This document shows positions 35,032 to 45,700 of a DNA stretch of 64,000 nt, one piece after another. Each line of letters begins with the position of its first letter. Position 1 is the first letter of the stretch. The notes beneath the pieces are model-generated. The model made no database searches. It worked only from the letters and a program-made list of their open reading frames with translations, and was not told the origin of the DNA. The stretch spans positions 439,501 to 503,500 of the forward strand of contig NZ_JAVJSQ010000005.1 of NCBI RefSeq assembly GCF_040219335.1, read 5' to 3'. This stretch comes from Gimesia sp. (GTDB taxonomy: Bacteria > Planctomycetota > Planctomycetia > Planctomycetales > Planctomycetaceae). Position numbers and translations under genes: made by a program.

Positions 35032-36474
35032 TCACAATACGGGGCCAAGCATTGCGACCGTGTTGTTCCAGAAACGCCGCGGTAATGACCAGTTGGTGAC
35101 ATCTTCCAGGGTGATTTCCTTCGCACCGGCCAGGTATTCTTCCTGGCGCCCCCGGACTGCGGTCGTCAGCTTCGGATCGTACAGCAGGATGTTGTTTTCG
35201 TAATTCAGATCGAAGCTGCGTCGGTCCATATTCGCTGATCCGATCAACGTGATCTCCCCGTCGAAGGTCAGCGTCTTGGCGTGCAACAGACCGCCGGTAT
35301 ATTCGTAAATCTTCACTCCTGCTTCCAGGAGTTCCCGATAATAACTGCGACTGGCGGCGGCCACGAAACGGGAGTCGTTGCGAGCCGGGAAAATAATCCG
35401 GGTATCGACGCCCCGATAGGCGGTCGCGCACAGGGCTTCCTGCAGCGGTTCGTTAGGCACGAAATAGGGGGTCGAAATGACCAGTTCGCGGCGTGATGTG
35501 TGAATCAGGGCTGTGAACATTTCGGGCATCGCCGAATTGCGCACGGTCGGACCGGTGCCGATTACCTGGGCGGGAAGACCGTGTTCGAATGAGGTTACTG
35601 GTTCAGAGAGCAGGTCAGACAGGTCTTCATCGACATAGGTCATCCAGTCACTGAGAAACAGGTATTGGTTTTGTCGGGCAATGGGACCTTCAAACCGGAC
35701 GACCGCATCGACCCAGGGAGCAAATTTCGCTTTGATCCGAAATTCCGCATCGGAACAGTTCTGGCTTCCGCAGTAGGTAATGCCTCCATCGATGACGACG
35801 ATCTTGCGGTGATTTCGGAGATCGATGCGGCCAATCAGCATGCGCTTCAAAGGATTTCCAATGGGCAGGGCTACGGCCACATGGACGCCCGCCTGACTCA
35901 TTTCGCGCCAGTGCGCAGACTTGATCATCAGGCGTGACCCCAGACCGTCCGCCATTGCCCGGCACTTCACGCCCCGGGCGGCAGCCCGCTTGAGGGCTTC
36001 GACGACCTTGCAGCCGTTATTGTCGGGGAGCCAGATGTAAAACAGCAGATGCACATGATCCTGAGCAGCGTCGATATCGCGGATCATTTCATCAATGACC
36101 GTATTCGAGTCGGGCAGCAGTCGGGCCCGGTTGCCTTCGGCCGGTTCAAAATTGCTGATGGAACGGCCCACGCGGAACAGATGCTCGTAGCGTTCGGGGA
36201 CAGAAGGCAGTACCGGGTGATGACAGGTGTCTTGGGGCGCAGAATAATGGGGCAGACCCGCGAGGACCCGCTGCATACGGGCAACGCGGCGGTGACCAAT
36301 ATTAACTTCACCGAGCAGCAGATAAGCCAGGATGCCGCCGACCGGTATTGTGGCGATCACCACGATCCAGGCCAGGCGGGACGTTGGTTCGCGATGCGGT
36401 CGCAGAATGACGCGAATGATCACCAGGATCTCGATCAGGATGTGAATCTCCACCACGATTCCGGTGATGCTCAT
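35032..36474 (-). CDS. cls: Cardiolipin synthase, phospholipase D family
   Basis: A 480-residue membrane-bound enzyme making cardiolipin from two phosphatidylglycerols (or PG and PE). Two N-terminal membrane helices (residues about 5-24 and 34-56) precede two phospholipase D domains. Both HKD motifs are complete: His222, Lys224 and Asp229 in NHRKIVVIDGG, and His398, Lys400 and Asp405 in LHAKTLTFDGE, followed by GSANMDRRSF. Length and layout match bacterial ClsA. The divergent gene at 36764 is unrelated. The stop lies 34 bases from the stop of the convergent transporter gene. Confidence 0.94.
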   Translation of the reverse strand: MSITGIVVEIHILIEILVIIRVILRPHREPTSRLAWIVVIATIPVGGILAYLLLGEVNIGHRRVARMQRVLAGLPHYSAPQDTCHHPVLPSVPERYEHLFRVGRSISNFEPAEGNRARLLPDSNTVIDEMIRDIDAAQDHVHLLFYIWLPDNNGCKVVEALKRAAARGVKCRAMADGLGSRLMIKSAHWREMSQAGVHVAVALPIGNPLKRMLIGRIDLRNHRKIVVIDGGITYCGSQNCSDAEFRIKAKFAPWVDAVVRFEGPIARQNQYLFLSDWMTYVDEDLSDLLSEPVTSFEHGLPAQVIGTGPTVRNSAMPEMFTALIHTSRRELVISTPYFVPNEPLQEALCATAYRGVDTRIIFPARNDSRFVAAASRSYYRELLEAGVKIYEYTGGLLHAKTLTFDGEITLIGSANMDRRSFDLNYENNILLYDPKLTTAVRGRQEEYLAGAKEITLEDVTNWSLPRRFWNNTVAMLGPVL

Positions 36475-36763
36475 CGGTGTCTCTTTCTCTCAGAGATAAG
36501 TCAGTCAGCGCGTCGGGAAAGGCATGACCGCTGTCGGTCACATCTGGACAGGCACAACTTACCGCATTCAGGGCAGCAGATCAAGACTCGACTTATGTTC
36601 GAGGATATTGACAGATTAGTGAGAACGTGGCCTTTGAATCTGACTTCTCGATTGGGTACTGATCTGACAACTTAGACAACTCCCCGGAGATCCACTATGA
36701 TCAACGGGTATGCTCGGGTGTTCAAACTGAGCCGTCTGATTGATTCGTCCTGGAGAATGGTTG

Positions 36764-37585
36764 ATGTTGTCACCTCGATTACTGTCTCGCTCTATTTGTT
36801 TACTGCTTTGTCTTATCGTCTATGAGGGCGACGCGCATGTCTTTGCGAGTGAACCGCGGGCGCAAGGGCTGGTGGAGTTAAAACGATTTCCTGCACGCGA
36901 AGCACATCAGGCGGTCGCCGTGGATGAGCATGCGTTTTATGCGATTTCCAGTCGCGAGATCGGCCGGTACGACAAACAGAGTGGTCAGAAACTGAAGCTC
37001 TGGTCGCCGCCGCGGGATTCGCATATCAAGCATCTGAACAGCGGGATTGTGATTGACGGCAAGCTGTATTGTGCTCATTCTAACTGGCCCGCATCCCCGC
37101 TGAAAAATACGATTGAGGTGTTTGATGCGACGAGTCTACGTCCACTGCAGACATTGAAGTTTCCCAAAACAACCGGAGCGATCAACTGGGTTGACCGCCG
37201 GGAGGGAAAGTGGTGGGTGGTCTTCGCCTTTTACGGAAAAGCAGAGACTGTTAAGCAGACCCGACTGGTACGCTACAACGATCAATGGCAGCCGGAAGCG
37301 GAGTGGACCTTTCCGGAACAGGTGGTGCAACGCTTTCTGCCCAACAGTAATTCCGGTGGTGCCTGGGGGCCGGGAGGACTGCTCTTCACGACCGGTCACG
37401 ATCATGGGGAGCTCTATGTCTTGCGGGTTCCCGAGCAACCGGGAGTGATGGAGTACGTGGAAACGCTGGCTGCTCCCCTCGCAGGGCAGGGGATTGCCTG
37501 GGATGCGACAGATGCAGGTGTCCTGTATGGCATCGTTCGCAAGCAACGCGAAGTCGTCAAGATGCGACTCAAGCAGGCTGAATGA
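36764..37585 (+). CDS. Exported propeller-like protein of unknown function
   Basis: A 273-residue protein from the ATG at 36764 (MLSPRLLSRSICLLLCLIV), preceded by GGAG at good distance; an upstream TTG start is less likely. After the signal peptide the sequence has propeller-like strands with regular spacing (AVAVDEHAFYAISSREIGRYD, IVIDGKLYCAHSN, NTIEVFDATSLRPLQTL, LFTTGHDHGELYVLRVP). No catalytic motif is clear. Similar proteins appear scattered in planctomycetes as hypothetical secreted proteins. It reads toward the antiporter gene, with 125 bases between them, and could be co-transcribed. Confidence 0.75.
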   Translation: MLSPRLLSRSICLLLCLIVYEGDAHVFASEPRAQGLVELKRFPAREAHQAVAVDEHAFYAISSREIGRYDKQSGQKLKLWSPPRDSHIKHLNSGIVIDGKLYCAHSNWPASPLKNTIEVFDATSLRPLQTLKFPKTTGAINWVDRREGKWWVVFAFYGKAETVKQTRLVRYNDQWQPEAEWTFPEQVVQRFLPNSNSGGAWGPGGLLFTTGHDHGELYVLRVPEQPGVMEYVETLAAPLAGQGIAWDATDAGVLYGIVRKQREVVKMRLKQAE

Positions 37586-37710
37586 GGGAACGCGATCCCT
37601 TCAGGCTGCATTCAGGGCCCCGTCTACTTCAGACAAGTTGACTGACTTGCACAATCGGGAGTGACTCAGGACAATAAGCGGCCCTTACGTAAATGAAGTC
37701 TGGAGTCCCC

Positions 37711-39519
37711 ATGAGTGAACACATTATTTTATCCCTGTCCTTTATTCTGCTGGCCGGTATTGTCTGCCAGTGGCTCGCCTGGCGGGTAAAATATCCCGCG
37801 ATCATTTTCCTGCTGGCCACAGGGATTTTCGCCGGCCCGGTGATGGGCTGGCTGGATCCGGATGAACTGTTTGAAGATCTGCTGTTTCCCTTCGTCTCAC
37901 TGGCTGTGGCGGTGATTCTGTTCGAGGGAAGCCTGACACTGAAGCTGCAGAACATACCCGGGCTGGAGCGGGTCATCCGAAATATGATTACCATCGGTGC
38001 CTTCATCACCTGGATGGGAACGACCTTGGCGACACGACTGCTGCTGGATTTTTCCTGGAATGTGTCGTTTTTGTTCGGTGCCCTGATGGTGGTCACCGGG
38101 CCGACTGTCATTACACCACTACTGAGGACCGTGCGACCCAAAGAGAATGTGGCCCATATCCTGCAGTGGGAGGGAATTCTGATCGATCCCCTGGGAGCGA
38201 TTCTGGCGGTTCTGGTGTTCGAATTCATTCTGGCAGGGGGGGCCGAAGGGGGCTTTGCCGCGGGGCTGGTCGTGTTCGGTAAAATGGTGTTGATTGGGGT
38301 GCTGTTTGGCGCAGTGAGTGGTTACCTGTTTGCATTCCTGCTGAAGAAATACTGGATCCCTCAGTATCTGCATAACTTCGCCTCGCTGGCTTTGGTGTGT
38401 GTCGTGTTTGCTGTCTCCAATATGTTCGAGGCGGAATCCGGCCTGCTTTCGGTGACGGTGCTGGGAATCTGGCTGGCAAATACCAAAGGTCTCGATCTGG
38501 ATGACATCCTGGATTTCAAAGAAAGCCTGAGTATCCTGCTGATTTCCATGCTGTTCATCATGCTGGCAGCCCGTATGAACCTGAGTTCATTTCGTGATTT
38601 AGGCTGGCCTGCGGTGGCGGTGTTCGCGGTAATTCAATTTGTGATTCGCCCGGTAAGCGTGCATCTTTGTGCCCTGGGATCCAAACTGTCGATGAACGAG
38701 CGGCACCTCCTGTCGTGGATTGCTCCGCGCGGGATTGTCGCAGCAGCAATCTCGGCCCTGTTTGCCATTAAACTGCAGGCGGTCGGCTATCCATTTGCTG
38801 CGGCGATGGTTCCCCTGACATTCATGGTGATTGTAGGGACGGTGGTGTTACAGAGCACGACTGCCGGCCCGCTGGCCCGCTTTCTGAAAGTCGCTGAGCC
38901 TGAACCGAACGGTTTTCTGATTGTCGGTGCAAACCGTCTGGCACAGGTGATTGCCCTGGAATTGAAGAAAAACGGCATTCGGACATTTCTGACCGACCAG
39001 AACTGGTCTTCCGTGACAGAAGCCCGTCTGAAAGGGCTGCAAGCATACTGGGGAAACCCCGTGTCGGAACATGCGGAACGCCATATTGACCTGATCGGCA
39101 TTGGACACCTGCTGGCGGTCTCCCCCCAAATGGAACTGAATGCACTGGCGGCACATTATTATCGACTGGAGTTTGCCAAGGAGAATATCTTCACGATCCG
39201 GATTTCGGAACCTACGGCTGGGAAGGCCGAAGCAAAGACTGCTTTTAAGTATGGTGGGCGCCCCGTGTTTAGTGAATCGCTGAACTATCAGGATCTGAGC
39301 CGGATGCTGGAGCAGGGGGCAGAAATGAAAACGACTGTGTTGTCAGAAGAATTTACCTTTGAACAGTTTCAGAAACAGATCGACGCGAGACGTATTCCGT
39401 TATTTGCCATCGATACCAGTCACCGTGTGCAGGTCTTTACAGCAGAACCTAAATTTCAACCAAAGGCAGGCTGGAAGATCATGAGTCTGGCGGAGCAGGT
39501 ACCTGTCGAAACCGGGTAA
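37711..39519 (+). CDS. Cation:proton antiporter (CPA1/NhaP type) with TrkA-N-like domain
   Basis: A 602-residue inner membrane protein; the ATG at 37711 follows GGAG and is preferred over 37693. Residues 1-390 contain about twelve membrane helices with antiporter landmarks: VAVILFEGSLTL, GALMVVTGPTVITPLLR, WEGILIDPLGAILAVLVFE (the likely ion-binding Asp) and LLSWIAPRGIVAAAISALF. Residues about 405-520 form a Rossmann-type NAD-binding domain (NGFLIVGANRLAQVIALELKK) as in TrkA/KefC, a nucleotide or redox control module. The protein probably exchanges Na+ or K+ for H+. It is a single gene, downstream of the propeller-like gene. Confidence 0.9.
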   Translation: MSEHIILSLSFILLAGIVCQWLAWRVKYPAIIFLLATGIFAGPVMGWLDPDELFEDLLFPFVSLAVAVILFEGSLTLKLQNIPGLERVIRNMITIGAFITWMGTTLATRLLLDFSWNVSFLFGALMVVTGPTVITPLLRTVRPKENVAHILQWEGILIDPLGAILAVLVFEFILAGGAEGGFAAGLVVFGKMVLIGVLFGAVSGYLFAFLLKKYWIPQYLHNFASLALVCVVFAVSNMFEAESGLLSVTVLGIWLANTKGLDLDDILDFKESLSILLISMLFIMLAARMNLSSFRDLGWPAVAVFAVIQFVIRPVSVHLCALGSKLSMNERHLLSWIAPRGIVAAAISALFAIKLQAVGYPFAAAMVPLTFMVIVGTVVLQSTTAGPLARFLKVAEPEPNGFLIVGANRLAQVIALELKKNGIRTFLTDQNWSSVTEARLKGLQAYWGNPVSEHAERHIDLIGIGHLLAVSPQMELNALAAHYYRLEFAKENIFTIRISEPTAGKAEAKTAFKYGGRPVFSESLNYQDLSRMLEQGAEMKTTVLSEEFTFEQFQKQIDARRIPLFAIDTSHRVQVFTAEPKFQPKAGWKIMSLAEQVPVETG

Positions 39520-39740
39520 TTACTTTGAATGGAGCTTTCACTCACCGGTAAGCTTTAAAGCTTAAGACTGGTCGGCTGCTCTGTTTGCTGTGGAATACGT
39601 ACCTGTGTCTATTTTAAAGCCTTTTCAGGGTTCGTAGTGGCCATTAGAGTTAACTGGTGCCAATGGTCTGCCTTACCCGGAAGCTTCTTTGAATGTGAAT
39701 CGATCCATTTTATGCCTGACGCGATCTGTCCTCTGGTTGA

Positions 39741-42700
39741 TCAGAGGATAATGCTCATGTCGTCGCTCAGGTCGGCAAAGAACTGATCGGCTTCGTTTTC
39801 CCAGGCCGGTAGCTTGCGGACTCCGGGAACCAGGCTGTCTTCCATCCAACCGCTTTCCTCGTGATCGTAACCTAACAGGTGCCCCAGTTCGTGCATGATC
39901 ACCGACCAGAGATCCACTTTCTCGGCGGCATCGCTGTCCGGCAGGGCAATCAGTGTCAGGTCAGAGGATTCAGTGAACTCGTCGTGACTGGTGGGAGTCG
40001 CATCAATGAACCAGCCATACCCGGCGGCATTGCTGTCGATATAGATGGTGTTTCCGGCAGCGCGTCCCAAGGTGTCGCCGGACAGGTCGGTTACCTGAAT
40101 ATTGATCGATTTCAGTTTCTGACTGTTGACTGGTGAAGCTGGAGAACTGACGTCATCGACTGCGCTGTCGAGCATACTCTGAGCTGTCGTCTGCTTGAGT
40201 GGCTCGACGATCAACGGAGGTTCAGCCTGGGACTCGACCGTCAGCAGATTATTCCAGACCTCGGGATAGCTTGATGCATAATTGACCTGATCTCTACCTT
40301 CCCTGGTTTTATTGTAATTCGAAGCAAAGAGGAGCAAGTCTTTGAATTCGACACGATCATTCTGGTTCAGGTCTGCAAACCAGGCGTAGTCGGAGTCAGA
40401 TTGACTGGGGATTGAATTATAGACGCTGGCAAACAGCAGCAGATCGCGGAAGTTAATCCGATTGTCATCATTGAGATCGTAGGGGTTTGCCCAGATTTCT
40501 GTTCCAGCGAATGCTGCGGGAACGGTATCGAGAGCGATATCATCGACTAACGTCACCTGCGGTGTATTGATCTCGAATTCCAGATCGTACGGTCCGATGC
40601 TCTTGTTTTCCAGGTCGAGTAATATCTGATCTTCACTGGCGGGTTCGAACTTGATGCGTGCGAAGAGCAGATACCTGTCCGACCCTCGTTGTGTCTCGGT
40701 GGTTTCCGCGTAAAGGTTACTGATTGTGCCACTCGCGTCATCGATCAGCCCCATCTGGTTTTGAGTAAAGGCTCCTCCAAATTCGATTTCACTCGCGGAA
40801 GTGTATTGTGTCTGATAGCTGAATTCCAGACTGGTGGAGAAGATGCCCTGGGAGGTTGGGTTGAGTGCATCGACCCAGATTTCAACCCAGTAGGTAGACC
40901 ATTCATCAACCCATTCCCGACCTGCGGGAAGAGTCAACACTTCTCCTGTGCTCGTCGTATTCGATGGCTGTCTCACAATTCGCAGGTGTAGTTCTGCAGT
41001 CACGCGGTCATCATCCCTGATGGTGGCCTGACCCTGGCTATCCGCCAGGATGACATTCCGACCAGCCGACTGCAGACCTGAGAGATCGACGAGCAATGTT
41101 TCATGTGCTTCGATCAATGGGGAATCGACGATGGAGATCGTAATAGTTTTGCTGAGCTCACCCGGATTGAAATTGAGCGTGCCGGTGGTGTTCTGGTAAT
41201 CGTCGGGGGCACCAGCTGTCTGGTCGGACGTGGCATAATTGACGGTCACAGTGGTGTCGACTGGTTGGTCGAGGGAGACGGTGAGGGTGGCGGTGCCTGC
41301 ATCTTCGTCTACTGTCACATCATCGATGGTCATGGCGGCCTGGTCGTCGTCCTGAATGGTGACCTGCGCCTCGGAGTCAGAGATGCTGACGTCACGTCCA
41401 CTTGCCTGAAGTGCAGAGAGAGTAACCAGGAAGGTTTCATCGAGTTCGACGAGGTTTGAATCGACGATGGGGATGGTGATTGTCTGACTTAGCTCTCCCG
41501 GATTGAAGGTCAGTGTGCCTGCGGTGGTTTGATAATCATCGGGAGCACCGGCACTCTGGTCGGAAGTTGTATAATCCACAGTTACAGTGGTGTCGATGGG
41601 TTGATCGATTGAGACGGTAAGGGTGGCAGTACCAGCGTCTTCGTCGACGGTCAAATCATTGATGGAGATGGCTGCCTGGTCGTCGTCCTGAATGGTGACC
41701 TGAGCCAGGGAGTCCGTGATGATAACATCGCGTCCGCCCGCCTGGAGACCTGAGAGTGAGACCAGGAAGGTTTCATCCAGCTCGATGATGTTTGAGTCGA
41801 TAATGGGGATGGTAATCGTCTGACTTAGCTCTCCCGGATTGAAGGTGAGTGTGCCGGTGGTGGTTTGATAATCATCGGGAGCACCGGCGCTCTGGTCGGA
41901 CGTGGCATAATTGACGGTTACAGTGGTGTCGACCGGTTGATCCATCGAAACGGTGAGGGTGACAGTGCCGGCGTCTTCAGCGACGGTGACATCATCGATG
42001 GTGATAGCAGCCTGATCGTCGTCCTGAATGGTGACCTGAGCCAGGGAGCCCGTGATGATGACATTACGTCCGTCGGCCTGAAGAGCTGAGAGCGAGACCA
42101 GGAAGTATTCATTCAGCTCAATTGTGTTTGAGTCGATAATGGGTATCGTAATCGTCTTAATCTGTTCTCCCGGATTGAAGGTGAGTGTGCCCGAGACGCT
42201 CTGGTAATCGTCAGGGGCTCCTGCAGTCAGGTCGGAAGTTGCATAATCGATATACACATTGGTGTCAACTGGCTGATCCAACGAGACGGCGAGAGTGACA
42301 GTGCCCGCATCTTCATCGACAGTGACATCATCGATTGATATAGCCGCCTGGTCGTTGTCCTGAATGGTGACCTGAGCCTGTGAATCGGTGATGCTGACAT
42401 CACGTCCGCTTGCCTGAAACGCAGAGAGCGTAACCAGGAAGGTTTCATCGAGCTCGACGAGGTCTGAATCGACGATGGGAATGGTAATCGTCTTGCTCTG
42501 TTCTCCCGGATTGAATGTCAGTGTTCCGGTGGTGGTCTGATAATCGTCGGGGGCACCAGCTGTCTGGTCCGAGGTGGCATAATCGACGGTTACCGCAGTG
42601 TCGACGGGTTGATCCATGGAGACGGTGAGGGTGGCGGTGCCTGCGTCTTCAGTGAATGTGACATCATCGATGGAAATGGCTGCCTGGTCGTCATCATGAA

Positions 42701-45700
42701 TGGTGACCTGTGCCTGGGAGTCAGAGATGATGACATTCCGTCCGCTTGCCTGGAGTGCAGAGAGCATGACCAGGAAGGTTTCATCGAGTTCGACGCGGTC
42801 TGAATCGACGATGGGAATAGTAATCGTCTTGCTCTGTTCTCCCGGATTGAATGTAAGCGTACCGCTGGTGTTCTGGTAATCTTCGGGAGCAACGGCTGTC
42901 TGGTTGGAAGTCTCATAGTCAATGGTCACAGTCGTATCGACGGGGTGATCCATCGATATGGTGAGCGTGACAGTGCCCGCATCTTCATCGATGCTGGTAT
43001 CGTTAATGGAAATGGCGGCCTGGTCATCATCCTGGATCGTGACCAGAGCCTGATCATCGGCGAAGACGACCTGGTGGCCATTGGATTGGATTCCCGAGAG
43101 GGTTACCAGAAATTCTTCATCTACTTCAACCACACCGTTATCGACCAGAGGAATGCTGATATTCTTGAGTTGCTCGCCAGGATTAAAGGTCAAGGTGCCG
43201 AAAGTGGTGATATAATCGTCGGGGTTGTCGGCAGTCTGACTGACTGTTGTGTAGTTGACCGTGATGGTCGTCTGAACCGATTTATCAAGAATCACGGGGA
43301 TGACAACTGTGCCATTGTTTTCGTTGACGTTTCGGTTTGAAATCTGGATAGAAGCGACATCATTATCAGCAATCGTAACTGTTCCAGTATCCTGGATGAG
43401 GCTGGCTTCGACGGAGGGGTTCGAAATCACAACCGAAAACGTTTCCGTAGCCTCGACATTGGTATCGCCGATGATATCGATCGAGATGGTTTTTGTTTGT
43501 GTGCTTGAGGCCGCGTTATTATCAAACAGGATAGTGCCTGAGTATGCCAGGAAGTCTGAGCCTGCCAGTGCAGATCCGGAGAGGGTGTCGATGTCGAGCG
43601 AAATAGGGTCGGCGTGCAGGCCAGGGATGATACCGGTGGCAGTGACGGTGAGTTGGAGTGTCTGAGTACCGTTGTCATTCTCGGTGATGGTTGCATTGTC
43701 GATCGAGAAAGTCGGAACCTGTCGATTGAAGCTGAATACGTTCCCTCTGTTGTCGTATTCATTATACAGAGCTGCTACTACAAGATTGTTGTTGTTCAAC
43801 GCAACGGTAGCACCAAATCCAAGCCCGAGCAGATCAGAGGAGGGTGGATAGCTGAGTTTGGTTTCATGGTCGAGATCCCAGCCAGCTGAACCATCGAAGA
43901 GGAATACGGAAGTCTTATTCGTTCCTACGGCAAGCAGATTGCCATCCAGGGCGAGACTGGAACCGAACAGGAAATAACTGTTCTGATCAGCTTGTGTCAA
44001 TTTGATTTCTGATGGATTATTCCAGCCACCACTGCCATCAAACAGGTATACGGCTCCTGATTTTTCGTTTGCTCCAGAATGGTAAGGCGCAGAGACGGCA
44101 ATCGTATTTCCATCGATGGCAACGGAGGAGCCGTAGCGATCTCCGGTTTGCAGGTCAGAGGCGTCGAGGATGGTTTCTGTTGCCGAATCCCAGCCGGTGA
44201 CGCCCTTTTCATAGAGATAGGCCCCACCCCGATTTTGTTTCGCTTCAGCACCGACAACCAGTTTGTCACCATCCAGGTCGATGGAATAGCCGAAATGGTC
44301 TTGCGCACTTCCGTCTGATGCTGCCAGAATCGATTCTGTGGGCAGGGAAGTGGACCAGTCAGATCCGTTTCTCGTGTAGACATAAACCGCTCCGGAGGAG
44401 GGGGCGTTCCCGTTTGCCACAGTACCACTGACCACGATGGTATCGCCCTGGATCTCTAATGCCGTGTTGGCCGTAATTGAGTCCTGTGGAATCGAACGCG
44501 ATAATCGTGATAACAGGGGAGTGACTGTCGGGGCAGTGGTAGTCCAGTCAGAGCCATTCATTTCATAAATGTAAACCTCTGCTGTGGAGTCGTCCATAAT
44601 GGCATTAATGAGAATTGTACTGCCATCGATGGCGAAGGTTTCGCCGAAGAGACGAGTCTGTTCGGGATCTGGTGCGGTGAACGCCGTGGTGTATTCCCAG
44701 AAATCATCGTTTTCATCCGCAGGAGTTCCTGCGTCGTTCCGGGTGTAGAGGAAGACCACTCCCTCGGGCGAGAGGGGGGAATCAGAACGTGGCGCCGAGA
44801 TCAACATGTATTGATCTGAAGTTACAATCGATTCTCCGAAGTAATCACCAACATTGTGTGCGGTCTGGGAGTCGGTAGGACTGAGTTCGCTTGCCAGCGT
44901 CCAGGTGTCAAGAGGCGATGGCTGGTAAACAAATACGGCACCACTTTCTATCCCATCCCGACTGATTCCCGGAACTCCTGTCGCAATTGTGCTACCTGAG
45001 ATCGCTACCGTATCTCCAAAACTGAGCGACTCTGTAGAGTTGATGGATTCTATCGTCACGGTCATGGTGCTGGTGTCCCAGTCGGCGCCACCTTTGGAAT
45101 AAATGAAGATAGAACCTGCATCACCGGCGCCGGGAGAGCCGACAACCAGTTGCTGATCGGAGAGAGAGACCGAAGTCCCGAAATAATCATAAGCGGCTGA
45201 GCCTGTGAGTTTGATTTCGTCGGGGGGAAGGCTATTCCAGTCGGCTCCATTACGGGAATAGAGATAGGCGGCGCCGGTACCGGTGCCAAATTCGTGAGCC
45301 TGATGTGAGCCAACTACGATTTCAGAACCATTGGTACTGACTGAGCCTCCAAAATATGTGTTGCTGCTGGCATCAGAGGCGGTCAGTTTTACTTCAATCG
45401 GAGGACTGTCGATCCAGTTGTCCCCGCTTCTGGTATAGACGTAGGCGGCACCTGAGTTGGTACCGTTGGCCCCATTACGGGAATCACCTACAACAATCAG
45501 GTCGTCATAAATGGAAACTGCGACTCCGAAATCCGTATTGGCAGCAGAATCAGAGGGAATCAGCTTGCGGACATCTGCCGTCGACCAGTTACTGCCGTTC
45601 TTTTCGTAAATATAAGCGGCGCCACCACTGGAAGCACCGGAGCTGTCTCCCGGAACGCCGACAACGATTGTGTTTTCGTAAATCGAGACGGCATCTCCAA

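Noticed and set aside
39549-39564. Perfect palindrome TAAGCTTTAAAGCTTA between the antiporter and the giant gene
   Set aside because: It lacks GC content and a T-run for a terminator; could be a protein site, but nothing supports it.
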